NCBI GenBank assembly: GCA_943371425.1
Contig: CALRUR010000006.1
Coordinates: 122,541 to 186,540 of the forward strand
Origin: CAJBVG01 sp943371425
GTDB taxonomy: Bacteria > Bacteroidota > Bacteroidia > Sphingobacteriales > Sphingobacteriaceae
Reading direction: 5' to 3'
DNA length: 64,000 nucleotides
Positions 1 to 8,294 of this stretch are shown here, piece by piece (the stretch's first letter is position 1; each line of letters begins with the position of its first letter). The position numbers and the translations under genes were made by a program. The notes under the pieces were generated by a model. It did no database searches and had not been told where the DNA came from. It was given only the letters and a program-made list of their open reading frames with translations.

Positions 1-309
1 AAAATTACTCAAGCAGAGTTAAATTATGTGGGTAGCATTACCATTGATGAAGATTTAATGGATGCCGCAAATTTAATTGTACATGAAAAAGTACAAGTAG
101 TAAATGTGAATAATGGTGAACGTTTGGAGACCTACGTTATAAAAGGCGAAAGAGGTTCGGGAATTGTTTGCTTAAATGGGCCGGCTGCTAGAAAAGCACA
201 AGTTGGCGACATTATTATTATTATTTCTTACGCACACATGGATTTTGAAGAAGCTAAAAAATTCGAGCCCATTTCAATTTTCCCCGATTCAAACAACAGA
301 TTAATTTAA
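1..309 (+). CDS. panD: Aspartate 1-decarboxylase PanD, 5'-truncated by the window
   Basis: Makes beta-alanine from L-aspartate for pantothenate and CoA synthesis. The frame is open from base 1, so the start lies to the left and 102 residues are visible. The Gly-Ser self-cleavage site that creates the pyruvoyl cofactor is in Y-V-G-S at bases 25-36. The GERGSG and LNGPAARKAQVGD blocks of the family follow. About 13 residues should be missing, for a family length near 115. A GTG inside the Y-V-G-S motif could be taken for a start but would remove the cleavage glycine context. The next gene begins 4 bases after the stop, so they are probably co-transcribed. Confidence 0.96.
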   Translation, partial: KITQAELNYVGSITIDEDLMDAANLIVHEKVQVVNVNNGERLETYVIKGERGSGIVCLNGPAARKAQVGDIIIIISYAHMDFEEAKKFEPISIFPDSNNRLI

Positions 310-313
310 GCTC

Positions 314-1321
314 TTGAAAGCCGCTTTACCTGTATTAAAATATATATTCTTATTAGCAATTGCAGCTTTATTATTGTGGCTTGCATTTCGTGGTCAAGAC
401 TTAAACCTTATTTGGCAGCAACTGTTAAAAGCAAATTATACATGGGTACTATTATCTGTTTTTGTTTCTATTCTTGCTCATTATGTAAGAGCACTTCGTT
501 GGAAAATGTTGATAAAACCTTTAGGCTACACACCAAAAAACTCAAACATGTTTCACTCTGTAATGATAGGCTATTTGGCCAATTTAGCAGTGCCTCGCAT
601 GGGCGAAGTTTCTAGATGTGGTGTACTTACAAGAACTGATAAAATTCCTTTAAACTCTTTAATCGGAACCGTAATTATTGAACGAATTATTGATGTGTTA
701 TTCTTATTAGGAATATTGTTGCTTTCCATATTAATAGAATATAATACCATACAGGAGTTTTTATTTACAAATATTATCAACCCTTTTCTAAATAAATTTC
801 AAAATGCATCATCATCTATATTAATGTTAATATTATTTATTTTGATGATGGGCTTAGCTTTTTATTTGCTCAGAAAATACCATCAACAATTATTAAAAAA
901 TAAAATATATAGTAAAATTTGGCAAGTATTATTAGGCTTTAAAGATGGAGTTTTATCAATACTTAAACTTGAACAAAAAGGTTTATTTATTATTTATTCT
1001 ATATTTATTTGGGCTATGTATACACTCTCTACATGGTTATGCTTTTTTGCAATAGAGCCTACATCCGGATTAAGTATTAGTTCTGCATTGTTTATAATGG
1101 CAGTAGGAGGCATAGGGATGTCGGCACCAGTACAAGGTGGCATTGGCGCCTATGAAGCAGCAATACAAGTAGCCTTATTGGTGTATGGTATTAATTCTGC
1201 CGACGGTTTAATTTACGCTACCCTAAATCACTCTTCACAAATATTATCTATTTTATTAGTTGGTAGCATCAGCTTATTATTTATATTTATAAACTATAAG
1301 AAGAATGAAAATAACGGTTGA
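314..1321 (+). CDS. LPG-synthase-type (UPF0104/AglD2-like) integral membrane protein
   Basis: A 335-residue polytopic inner-membrane protein with about eight hydrophobic segments. It carries the hallmarks of the lysylphosphatidylglycerol synthase transmembrane family (PF03706): RALRWKML near residue 60, PRMGEVSR near 95, an ERIIDV block near 115, and PVQGGIGAYEA near 275. Family members are thought to move or modify lipid-linked molecules; no substrate can be read here. The start is TTG at 314, because an in-frame stop lies at 302-304 and the first ATG is ~65 residues inside, past the first membrane span. The 3' end overlaps the next gene by 17 bases. Confidence 0.85.
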   Translation: MKAALPVLKYIFLLAIAALLLWLAFRGQDLNLIWQQLLKANYTWVLLSVFVSILAHYVRALRWKMLIKPLGYTPKNSNMFHSVMIGYLANLAVPRMGEVSRCGVLTRTDKIPLNSLIGTVIIERIIDVLFLLGILLLSILIEYNTIQEFLFTNIINPFLNKFQNASSSILMLILFILMMGLAFYLLRKYHQQLLKNKIYSKIWQVLLGFKDGVLSILKLEQKGLFIIYSIFIWAMYTLSTWLCFFAIEPTSGLSISSALFIMAVGGIGMSAPVQGGIGAYEAAIQVALLVYGINSADGLIYATLNHSSQILSILLVGSISLLFIFINYKKNENNG

Positions 1322-1811
1322 TAAAAACGAAAAAATGCGATCGAAAATTGTCGGCCGCGAAGAAGCTCAAAGCATGCTTAGTATTTGGCATTATATGGGT
1401 TTAAATGTAGTTTTTACAAATGGTTGTTTTGATATTTTGCACAAAGGACATATCGATTACCTTTCTAAAACTGCATCTATTGCAGACCGAATGATAGTTG
1501 GATTAAATTCAGATAAATCTGTTAGCGATATAAAAGGCCCAAACCGCCCTATACAAGACGAGCGCTCTAGAGCGGAAATTATAGCATCGTTGTTTTTTGT
1601 AGATGCGGTAGTTTTATTTGATGAAGAAACTCCTTATGATTTGATAAATTTTTTAAAACCAGATATCTTAGTAAAAGGAAGCGACTATACGGTTGACAAG
1701 ATTGTAGGGGCAGATATTGTAATTGCAAATGGAGGTAGGGTTGAAACAATGAACTTTATTGATGGTTATTCTACCAGCAACATAATTAACAAAATTAAAA
1801 ACACTAAATAA
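1305..1811 (+). CDS. rfaE2: D-glycero-beta-D-manno-heptose 1-phosphate adenylyltransferase-like nucleotidyltransferase
   Basis: A 168-residue single-domain nucleotidyltransferase matching the C-terminal half of HldE. It has TNGCFDILHKGHIDYL with the HxGH nucleotide site, VKGSDY, and the closing G-Y-S-T-S-N-I-I block. In that family the enzyme activates heptose 1-phosphate for LPS core or other glycans. The kinase half (HldE-N) is absent, as is usual for split RfaE2 proteins. The start is either ATG at 1305, inside the end of the membrane-protein gene, or ATG at 1335; the domain fits both. The neighbourhood panD / UPF0104 / rfaE2 suggests one transcript. Confidence 0.85.
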   Translation: MKITVDKNEKMRSKIVGREEAQSMLSIWHYMGLNVVFTNGCFDILHKGHIDYLSKTASIADRMIVGLNSDKSVSDIKGPNRPIQDERSRAEIIASLFFVDAVVLFDEETPYDLINFLKPDILVKGSDYTVDKIVGADIVIANGGRVETMNFIDGYSTSNIINKIKNTK

Positions 1812-1818
1812 TTTTTTT

Positions 1819-2958
1819 ATGCATTTTGAACTTTCAGAAGAACACTTAATGATTCAACAAGCAGCGAGAGATTTCGCTCAAACTGAATTGAAACCTGGAG
1901 TAATTGAGCGTGACGAACATCAAAAATTTCCTGCAGAGCAAATAAAAAAATTAGGAGAGCTAGGATTCTTAGGAATGATGGTAGATCCTAAATACGGAGG
2001 TGCTGGCTTAGATACTATTTCATATGTTTTAGCAATGGAAGAATTGTCGAAAGTAGATGCATCTGCATCTGTAGTTGTATCTGTAAACAACTCATTAGTA
2101 TGTTACGGATTAGAAGCATATGGTTCTGAAGAGCAGAAACAAAAATATTTGGTGCCATTGGCAACCGGACAAAAAATTGGAGCATTTTGTTTATCGGAAC
2201 CAGAGGCTGGTTCTGATGCAACTATGCAACGCACCACAGCAGAAGATAAAGGCGACCATTATTTATTAAATGGTACAAAAAACTGGATTACCAATGGTGG
2301 CAATGCAGAGTACTACATTGTTATAGCACAAACAGATGTTGCTAAAGGCCACAGAGGTATTAACGCATTAATTGTTGAAAAAGGAATGCCTGGTTTTGAA
2401 GTAGGACCAAAAGAAAATAAATTAGGGATTAGAGGTTCGGATACCCACTCTTTAATGTTTACTGATGTAAAAGTTCCGAAAGAAAATAGAATTGGCGAAG
2501 ATGGTTTCGGTTTTAAATTTGCGATGAAAACATTGGCAGGCGGACGTATCGGTATTGCTTCGCAAGCATTAGGTATTGCATCTGGTGCGTACGAATTAGC
2601 ATTAGCTTATTCTAAAGAGCGTAAAGCATTTGGTACTACTATTTCAAATCACCAAGCAATTCAATTTAAGTTAGCAGATATGGCAACAGAAATTGAAGCA
2701 GCAAGATTATTGTGTTTAAAATCTGCTTGGTTAAAAGATAAAAAAATGGACTATGCTCAGTTGAGCTCTATGGCAAAATTATTTGCCTCTGAAGTAGCTA
2801 TGAAAACAACTGTTGAAGCAGTGCAAATACACGGCGGATACGGATTCGTAAAAGAATTCCACGTAGAGCGTTTAATGCGCGATGCGAAGATTACTCAAAT
2901 TTACGAAGGCACTTCGGAGATTCAACGAATTGTTATATCGAGAGAGATATTGAAGTAA
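1819..2958 (+). CDS. Short-chain acyl-CoA dehydrogenase
   Basis: A 379-residue flavoprotein that oxidises acyl-CoA to trans-2-enoyl-CoA, the first step of beta-oxidation or branched-chain amino-acid breakdown. Visible family signatures are AFCLSEPEAGSDA with the following WITNGG (FAD and substrate binding), the ERKAFGTTISNHQAIQFKLADM block, and QIYEGTSEIQR. The last of these places the catalytic glutamate at residue 363, as in butyryl-CoA dehydrogenases. It starts at ATG 1819, 7 bases after the nucleotidyltransferase stop. The gene ends ahead of a strong bidirectional terminator. Chain-length specificity is inferred from overall similarity only. Confidence 0.93.
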   Translation: MHFELSEEHLMIQQAARDFAQTELKPGVIERDEHQKFPAEQIKKLGELGFLGMMVDPKYGGAGLDTISYVLAMEELSKVDASASVVVSVNNSLVCYGLEAYGSEEQKQKYLVPLATGQKIGAFCLSEPEAGSDATMQRTTAEDKGDHYLLNGTKNWITNGGNAEYYIVIAQTDVAKGHRGINALIVEKGMPGFEVGPKENKLGIRGSDTHSLMFTDVKVPKENRIGEDGFGFKFAMKTLAGGRIGIASQALGIASGAYELALAYSKERKAFGTTISNHQAIQFKLADMATEIEAARLLCLKSAWLKDKKMDYAQLSSMAKLFASEVAMKTTVEAVQIHGGYGFVKEFHVERLMRDAKITQIYEGTSEIQRIVISREILK

Positions 2959-2960
2959 GT

Positions 2961-2988
2961 TTATACGACAATACGACCATACGAAAAA
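2961..2988. repeat. Octamer array, ACGA word, 3 units
   Basis: The tetranucleotide ACGA recurs at exactly 8-base spacing (2965, 2973, 2981), giving units ACGACAAT and ACGACCAT plus a partial third. It begins just after the acyl-CoA dehydrogenase stop and runs into the terminator stem. The same octamer family makes the large array at 55870-55930. Confidence 0.75.
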
Positions 2989-3024
2989 AGCCCTGATGAT
3001 TCTAAAATCTCAGGGCTTTTTTAT
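2986..3024. terminator. Bidirectional rho-independent terminator
   Basis: The 8-bp stem AGCCCTGA (2989-2996) / TCAGGGCT (3010-3017) has a 13-base loop. It has a T run on the right and an A run on the left, so it can end both the plus-strand acyl-CoA dehydrogenase and the minus-strand SPOR gene. Confidence 0.88.
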
Positions 3025-3050
3025 TAGCACACTAGCAAATTAGCACACTA
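3025..3050. repeat. Octamer array, TAGC word, 3 units
   Basis: TAGC recurs at 3025, 3033 and 3041 (units TAGCACAC, TAGCAAAT, TAGCACAC), an exact 8-base period. The array ends inside the stop codon of the SPOR-domain gene (3048-3050). Confidence 0.75.
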
Positions 3051-3644
3051 TTTTTTACGCAGTCCTTCTGCAGCTTCTTTATGCGTAATACGTTTGCCAT
3101 CTTTAAAAGGAACTACATACGCATCTTTAACTCCCATTCTGCGAACATCTTCTTTGAACTGATCAGCTTCTGCTAATGTATAAAACAAACCTAAAGTTAA
3201 TTTATTCATAGAGTCTTCCGTAACTGCGCTAAAAGATTCGTCGCTAGTAGTTTTAGCTTTAATATTGTATTGCTTATATGCACCTAATTGTACTCTGTAG
3301 TAATATCCTTTTGCAACATTTGGTTTTGCATTGGCAGCAGCATCTTGTGCTGATTGTAATTGAGCCTCTAATTGCCTAACTCTAGCATTGTTTGCAGTAA
3401 CTAAATTCTGTAATGAATCTGAAGTTCTTTGCAGGTTTTTAATTCGCAAGTCCAACGCTTTTTTATCTTTCAATTTACTCTCGTAATTCATTTTCATGTT
3501 ACGAATCTCCATTGGCTTCATCTTACGATATGTTCTTAATTCTTTTTTTAGTTTTTTCTTTTCTGCAGAACCCTGTGCAAATATCATTGCAGGAGTAATG
3601 CTTAGAACTAATAAAATACTTAAAATACGAATTGCTTTCATCAT
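3048..3644 (-). CDS. Exported coiled-coil protein with C-terminal SPOR-like domain
   Basis: A 198-residue protein with an N-terminal signal peptide ending near FAQG and a highly charged coiled coil (residues ~28-105, rich in K, E, Q and leucine heptads). The C-terminal domain (YYYRVQLGAY ... LGLFYTLAEADQFKEDVRRMGVKDAYVVPF) matches the SPOR fold, which binds denuded septal peptidoglycan glycan strands. It probably acts in the periplasm at the division site. Start is one of two adjacent ATG codons (3644 or 3641). It is transcribed alone, convergent with the acyl-CoA dehydrogenase. The SPOR call is by pattern, and the binding function is inferred. Confidence 0.7.
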   Translation of the reverse strand: MMKAIRILSILLVLSITPAMIFAQGSAEKKKLKKELRTYRKMKPMEIRNMKMNYESKLKDKKALDLRIKNLQRTSDSLQNLVTANNARVRQLEAQLQSAQDAAANAKPNVAKGYYYRVQLGAYKQYNIKAKTTSDESFSAVTEDSMNKLTLGLFYTLAEADQFKEDVRRMGVKDAYVVPFKDGKRITHKEAAEGLRKK

Positions 3645-3733
3645 TTATATTTATAGATAATTCTGCCAATATAGAAATTTTTATCAGATTTATTAAAAGG
3701 TTTATTAACTTTATAGGCTCTAGACCTATTTAA

Positions 3734-4990
3734 ATGAGGATTTTACATAAAATTAATATTTCAATAGCACTCCTGCTCATTGTAAGTTTCGGTTTTTCAT
3801 GTTCCACAAACAATAACAAAGAGTTAAAAAGTGGTGTTTGGCGTGGGGTACTTCTCAATAAAGACAAGGTTGAAATACCATTTGTTTTTGAATTAAAAAA
3901 GAATCAAGATAGTATCATCATCGAAATACATAATGCCGAAGAACGCTTAATTGTAGATCAAATTGAAGTGATTGGCGATAGCATTAAAATAACGATGCCT
4001 TTTTACGACTCAGAATTTATGTTAGCCAATATGGGCGATTCTTTAATTGGCCGTTGGACAAAAAACTACGAAAGCTATAAAATGGAAATGCCAGTAAGAG
4101 CGTATTTCAATAATCAAGAAAGATTTAAGGTGGTAAACAGAAGAATAAATTCAGATTTTGTTGGTACTTGGAGCAGTACCTTTTTAAACGAAGACAAAAC
4201 AGATACTTCTACCGCCATTGCCGAAATAAGAATGGACGACAATAAAATTTATGGCACCTTTTTATCAACCACTGGAGATTACAGATATTTAGAAGGACTT
4301 ACGGATGGCAATAAATTATACCTTTCTGCTTTTGATGGTTCGCATGTTTATTTATTTACAGCAGAAATTAATAAGAATAATACTGAGTTAATTAATGGCG
4401 AGTTTTACTCGGGGTATAAAACAAAACAAACCTGGACAGCGAAGTATGATCAATACGCGAAACTTCCGGATGCAGACAATTTAACGTTTTTGAAGGAAGG
4501 TTATGATGAGCTAACATTCGAATTTAAAAACATCGACGGGAAACTCATTTCATTAAACGATGAAAAATATAAAAACAAAGTGGTGCTCATACAAATTATG
4601 GGTTCTTGGTGCCCTAATTGTATCGACGAAACAAACTACTTAGTGCCATTTTATAATGAAAATAAAAGTAATGGAGTAGAGGCTATTGGTTTGTGTTATG
4701 AGCGCAGTGAAGATTTTACGGTTGCATCTAATAACGCGAAAAATTTAAAAAAGCGATTAAACATTCCGTATGAATTATTAATAGCGGGCACAAATAAAAA
4801 AGGAAATGTAAATGAATCGCTTCCGATGCTGAAAAATTTTATAGCCTTCCCAACCTTAATAGTTATTGATAAAAAAGGCAAAGTTCGCAAAATACATACA
4901 GGATACTCTGGTCCTGCAACTGGCAAACATTACCAAGAGTTTAAAACAGAGTTCGAAATATTTATTACACAATTATTATCTGAAAACTAA
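3734..4990 (+). CDS. TlpA-like thioredoxin-fold lipoprotein
   Basis: A 418-residue protein with a lipoprotein signal (FGFSC, Cys near residue 23), a beta-rich N-terminal region (~30-250) resembling the extra domain of Bacteroidota thiol-disulfide oxidoreductases, and a C-terminal TlpA/AhpC-type thioredoxin fold. The redox motif is W-C-P-N-C with Cys293 and Cys296. The conserved cis-proline region is in IAFPTLIVIDKKGKVR. It probably works as a periplasm-facing thiol reductase; the substrate is unknown. The M1 aminopeptidase starts at the base after its stop, so the two are surely co-transcribed. Confidence 0.88.
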   Translation: MRILHKINISIALLLIVSFGFSCSTNNNKELKSGVWRGVLLNKDKVEIPFVFELKKNQDSIIIEIHNAEERLIVDQIEVIGDSIKITMPFYDSEFMLANMGDSLIGRWTKNYESYKMEMPVRAYFNNQERFKVVNRRINSDFVGTWSSTFLNEDKTDTSTAIAEIRMDDNKIYGTFLSTTGDYRYLEGLTDGNKLYLSAFDGSHVYLFTAEINKNNTELINGEFYSGYKTKQTWTAKYDQYAKLPDADNLTFLKEGYDELTFEFKNIDGKLISLNDEKYKNKVVLIQIMGSWCPNCIDETNYLVPFYNENKSNGVEAIGLCYERSEDFTVASNNAKNLKKRLNIPYELLIAGTNKKGNVNESLPMLKNFIAFPTLIVIDKKGKVRKIHTGYSGPATGKHYQEFKTEFEIFITQLLSEN

Positions 4991-7483
4991 ATGAAGCACA
5001 CCTCAATATTGACTGCTGTATTTATTACAGCAATAAGTATGTCTGCATGTAAAACAAAAAAAGTAGAAGCTACTACAGAAGTAAATTTACCAGAAGTTAC
5101 GATACATTCTAACCCAGAGGCAAAAACATATTATGCTTCATACACTCGTTTGTCGGACATCATCCACACGAAGCTTGATATTAATTTAAACTGGGATAGT
5201 TGTTTTGTAATTGGAAAAGCGAACTTAAAAGTTCGCCCATATTTTTATGAAACAGATGAATTGATTTTAGATGCAAAAGGATATAAAATTAATGAAGTAA
5301 AAGTAAATACAAAGAAAGCCGACTATGCTTATGATGGGTTTAAATTAATTATTAATCTTGGCAAAAAATTTACTAAGGAAGAAATGTATGATGTGTATAT
5401 AGATTACATCGCAATGCCAAATAAATTAAAAGTGAAAGGCAGTGAAGCAATAAATTCAGACAAAGGATTTTATTTTATTAATCCCAACGGCAAGAACAAA
5501 TACAAACCCACTCAATTTTGGACACAAGGAGAAACTGAATCGAATTCTTGCTGGTTCCCTACTATAGAATCTGGCAACGAACGTTTTAGCCAGGAGTTAG
5601 CAATAACGGTTGATACTGCTATGGTTACTCTTTCAAACGGAAGATTAATGTATTCAACCAATAATTCTAACGGAACGCGGACCGATTTTTGGAAACAAGA
5701 GTTACCGCATGCACCCTATTTAACCATGTTGTCTGGCGGAAATTTTAAAGTGTATAAAGATAAGTGGAGAGGAATGGAAGTGAATTATTACATGGAGCCA
5801 GAGTTTACACCAAATGCAAAATTAATTTTTGGAAACACTCCAGAAATGATTGAATTTTTCTCCAACAAATTAGGAGTAACTTATCCATGGGATAAGTATT
5901 CGCAAATTGTAGTGCGTGATTTTGTATCCGGGGCAATGGAAAATACCGGAGCTGTTACTTTTTACGATGCCATGAATAAAACCGTACGCGATTATGAAGA
6001 TCAAACAGATGAAGACATTATTTCGCATGAATTGTTCCATCATTGGTTCGGCGATTTAGTAACATGCGAATCATGGCCAAACCTTACCTTAAACGAGGGC
6101 TTTGCTACTTATGGAGAGTATTTGTGGGACGAGTATAAATACGGTAGAGAAGAAGCAGATAGAGGAGGATTTAACAACTTAAATGCATACATCGCATCGG
6201 CTGCAAATAAAAGAGTAAATATGATTCGTTTTGATTTAACAGATCGCGAAACAATGTTCGATGTAAACTCTTATCAAAAAGGTGGACAAATTATACACAT
6301 GCTTAGAAAGTATGTTGGAGACAAAGCATTTTTTACAGCTATTAAACAATACTTAGAAACTTATAAGTTTAAACCAGTTGAAATACATCATTTACGTTTA
6401 GTTTTCGAAGAAGTAACGGGTGAAGATTTAAATTGGTTTTTCAATCAGTGGTATTTAAATCAAGGGCATCCGGAATTAGAATTTAATTACGATTATGTGG
6501 AGACGAGTAAAAAAGCAATTGTTAATATTCGGCAAAAACAAGATTTAAGTAAAAATCCATTGTATCGATTGCCAATTGATGTTGATATTTATGAAGATGG
6601 CAAAGTGCTAAGAAAAAGAATTGTGTTGGATAGCGTATCACAATCATTTGAATTTGCTACCTCAACAAAACCTTTATTAATAAATGTGGATGCGGAGAAA
6701 ATGTTGGTGTGTACTAAAAAAGATATGCACAGCAAAGAAGAGTGGTTGCATATGTTTTACAATGCGCCTTTGTTTTTAGATAAGTTAGAAGCTTTGGAAG
6801 CATTAGATAAATACAAAACAGATTCGATTGTGCAAATGGCATTTTTAAAAGCATTGGATGATCCATTTTATTCTGTAAAAACATTAGCAATTTCTAAAGT
6901 TAAAGCATTAAACGAAACGCATAAAAAATTAGCATATCCTAAATTAAAAAGTTTAGCTATTAATGATAAAAAATCGATTGTGAGAGCTAGAGCATTAAAA
7001 GCTATAATAGATTTTTACTCCGATCAAAATAATGTGGAAGTGTTTACTTCGGCAGAAAAAGATTTATCGTACCAAGTGGAATCGAATTTGTTTAAGTACT
7101 ATGTAAATTCGAATAAAGAGAAGGCTTGGGTAATTGCAAAAAAAGAAGAGAAAAGTAATAATTCAACTATACAATTAGCCATTTCAGAATTTTATGGAAA
7201 AGAAGGAACTGCAGCAGAACATTCTTTCTTTTTAAATTTAATTGAACGCAAAACTAATTTCACTTTGTTTTTAATTATGCCACATTACAAAGCCTACATA
7301 AAACGCATGGACGATGAGGTGATTAAAACAGGAGTGCAAGCAGTAGTAGATGTTTCGAAAAACACAACAAACACATTTGCTATTAATGCGATAAGAGGAG
7401 TGTTGAAGGAGATGAAGAATACAGCGAAAGCAGAGGAATTGAAGCAGGAGATACAGGTTGTTATAGATAAATTAGCTAATTAG
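4991..7483 (+). CDS. M1 family zinc aminopeptidase, lipoprotein
   Basis: An 830-residue exported aminopeptidase of the gluzincin M1 family. The signal ends in a lipobox (MSAC), so it is likely membrane-anchored. The substrate-binding GAMEN motif sits near residue 314. The zinc site is HELFHH with Glu369 in NEGFATYGE (His346, His350, Glu369), the exact H-E-x-x-H-x18-E spacing. A helical HEAT-like C-terminal domain follows (residues ~590-820). It probably removes N-terminal residues from peptides in the periplasm or at the cell surface. The last codons (TTAGCTAATTAG) hold two ATTAGC words 8 bases apart. Confidence 0.95.
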   Translation: MKHTSILTAVFITAISMSACKTKKVEATTEVNLPEVTIHSNPEAKTYYASYTRLSDIIHTKLDINLNWDSCFVIGKANLKVRPYFYETDELILDAKGYKINEVKVNTKKADYAYDGFKLIINLGKKFTKEEMYDVYIDYIAMPNKLKVKGSEAINSDKGFYFINPNGKNKYKPTQFWTQGETESNSCWFPTIESGNERFSQELAITVDTAMVTLSNGRLMYSTNNSNGTRTDFWKQELPHAPYLTMLSGGNFKVYKDKWRGMEVNYYMEPEFTPNAKLIFGNTPEMIEFFSNKLGVTYPWDKYSQIVVRDFVSGAMENTGAVTFYDAMNKTVRDYEDQTDEDIISHELFHHWFGDLVTCESWPNLTLNEGFATYGEYLWDEYKYGREEADRGGFNNLNAYIASAANKRVNMIRFDLTDRETMFDVNSYQKGGQIIHMLRKYVGDKAFFTAIKQYLETYKFKPVEIHHLRLVFEEVTGEDLNWFFNQWYLNQGHPELEFNYDYVETSKKAIVNIRQKQDLSKNPLYRLPIDVDIYEDGKVLRKRIVLDSVSQSFEFATSTKPLLINVDAEKMLVCTKKDMHSKEEWLHMFYNAPLFLDKLEALEALDKYKTDSIVQMAFLKALDDPFYSVKTLAISKVKALNETHKKLAYPKLKSLAINDKKSIVRARALKAIIDFYSDQNNVEVFTSAEKDLSYQVESNLFKYYVNSNKEKAWVIAKKEEKSNNSTIQLAISEFYGKEGTAAEHSFFLNLIERKTNFTLFLIMPHYKAYIKRMDDEVIKTGVQAVVDVSKNTTNTFAINAIRGVLKEMKNTAKAEELKQEIQVVIDKLAN

Positions 7484-7490
7484 CTTTTGG

Positions 7491-7570
7491 TCACAAAGGG
7501 CGCTAAGTACACACAATGGTACACAATGAATTCTTAGTGTACCATTGTGTGTACTTAGCGCCCTTTGTGA
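7491..7570. terminator. Perfect 34-bp inverted repeat between convergent genes
   Basis: Arms 7491-7524 and 7537-7570 are perfectly complementary over 34 bases with a 12-base loop. The structure fills the gap between the M1 peptidase stop (7483) and the TerC stop (7582). It is followed by a T-rich stretch, so bidirectional termination is plausible. The right arm is built of 9-11-base words (CTTAGTGTAC, CATTGTGTGTA, CTTAGCGCC, CTTTGTGAGC) that recur in degenerate form at 17720-17760. Confidence 0.85.
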
Positions 7571-7581
7571 GCTTTATTTTA

Positions 7582-8286
7582 TTACCCTTTCTTTTTAAGT
7601 CTCAAATTCAGCATTTCCACTAGCACCGAAAATGCCATCGCAAAATAAATGTATCCTTTGGGTATGTGCTGATCTAAGCCTTCGGCTAATAAGCTTACGC
7701 CAATAAGTACTAAGAAAGATAATGCTAACATTTTTACCGTTGGGTGTTGGTTCACAAATTTGCTAATGCTTTCTGCTGCAAATAGCATTATGATAACTGC
7801 AATTACTACTGCGGCAATCATTACTTCAATATGGTTTGCCATACCCACTGCAGTTATTACAGAGTCTAGTGAGAATACCACATCTAAAATTAATATTTGT
7901 AAAATCACAGAGCTGAAATTCACTTTCCCTTTTATTTCAGTATCATGATTTTCGCCTTCTAATTTTTCATGTATTTCTGCAGTTGCTTTATAAATTAGGA
8001 ATAATCCGCCTATCAATAAAATTAAATCTCTACCCGAAATTTCTTGTTGTAAAACAGTAAATAAAGGAGCTGTTAAACTCATTACCCAACTTAATGAAAG
8101 CAATAATAAAACTCTTGTTATAAGTGCCAATGCTAAACCAGTTTGGCGAGCTTTCTTTTGTTTTTCTTTAGGGAGTTTGCCCGAGAGGATAGAAATGAAT
8201 ACAATATTATCAATACCAAGTACAATTTCTAATAAGGTAAGCGTAAGTAAAGCTACCCACATGTTGGGGTCTAACAACAATTCCAT
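7582..8286 (-). CDS. TerC family integral membrane protein
   Basis: A 234-residue membrane protein with about seven spans. Both acidic membrane motifs of the TerC family are present: EIVLGIDNIVF near residue 20 and ILDVVFSLDSVITAVGM near 135. Relatives are linked to tellurite resistance and to metal (Mn2+) export or metalation of secreted proteins. The role here is inferred from the family. It is the last gene of a minus-strand run, 8 bases after the MFS transporter. Confidence 0.92.
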   Translation of the reverse strand: MELLLDPNMWVALLTLTLLEIVLGIDNIVFISILSGKLPKEKQKKARQTGLALALITRVLLLLSLSWVMSLTAPLFTVLQQEISGRDLILLIGGLFLIYKATAEIHEKLEGENHDTEIKGKVNFSSVILQILILDVVFSLDSVITAVGMANHIEVMIAAVVIAVIIMLFAAESISKFVNQHPTVKMLALSFLVLIGVSLLAEGLDQHIPKGYIYFAMAFSVLVEMLNLRLKKKG

Positions 8287-8294
8287 AGTGTATA

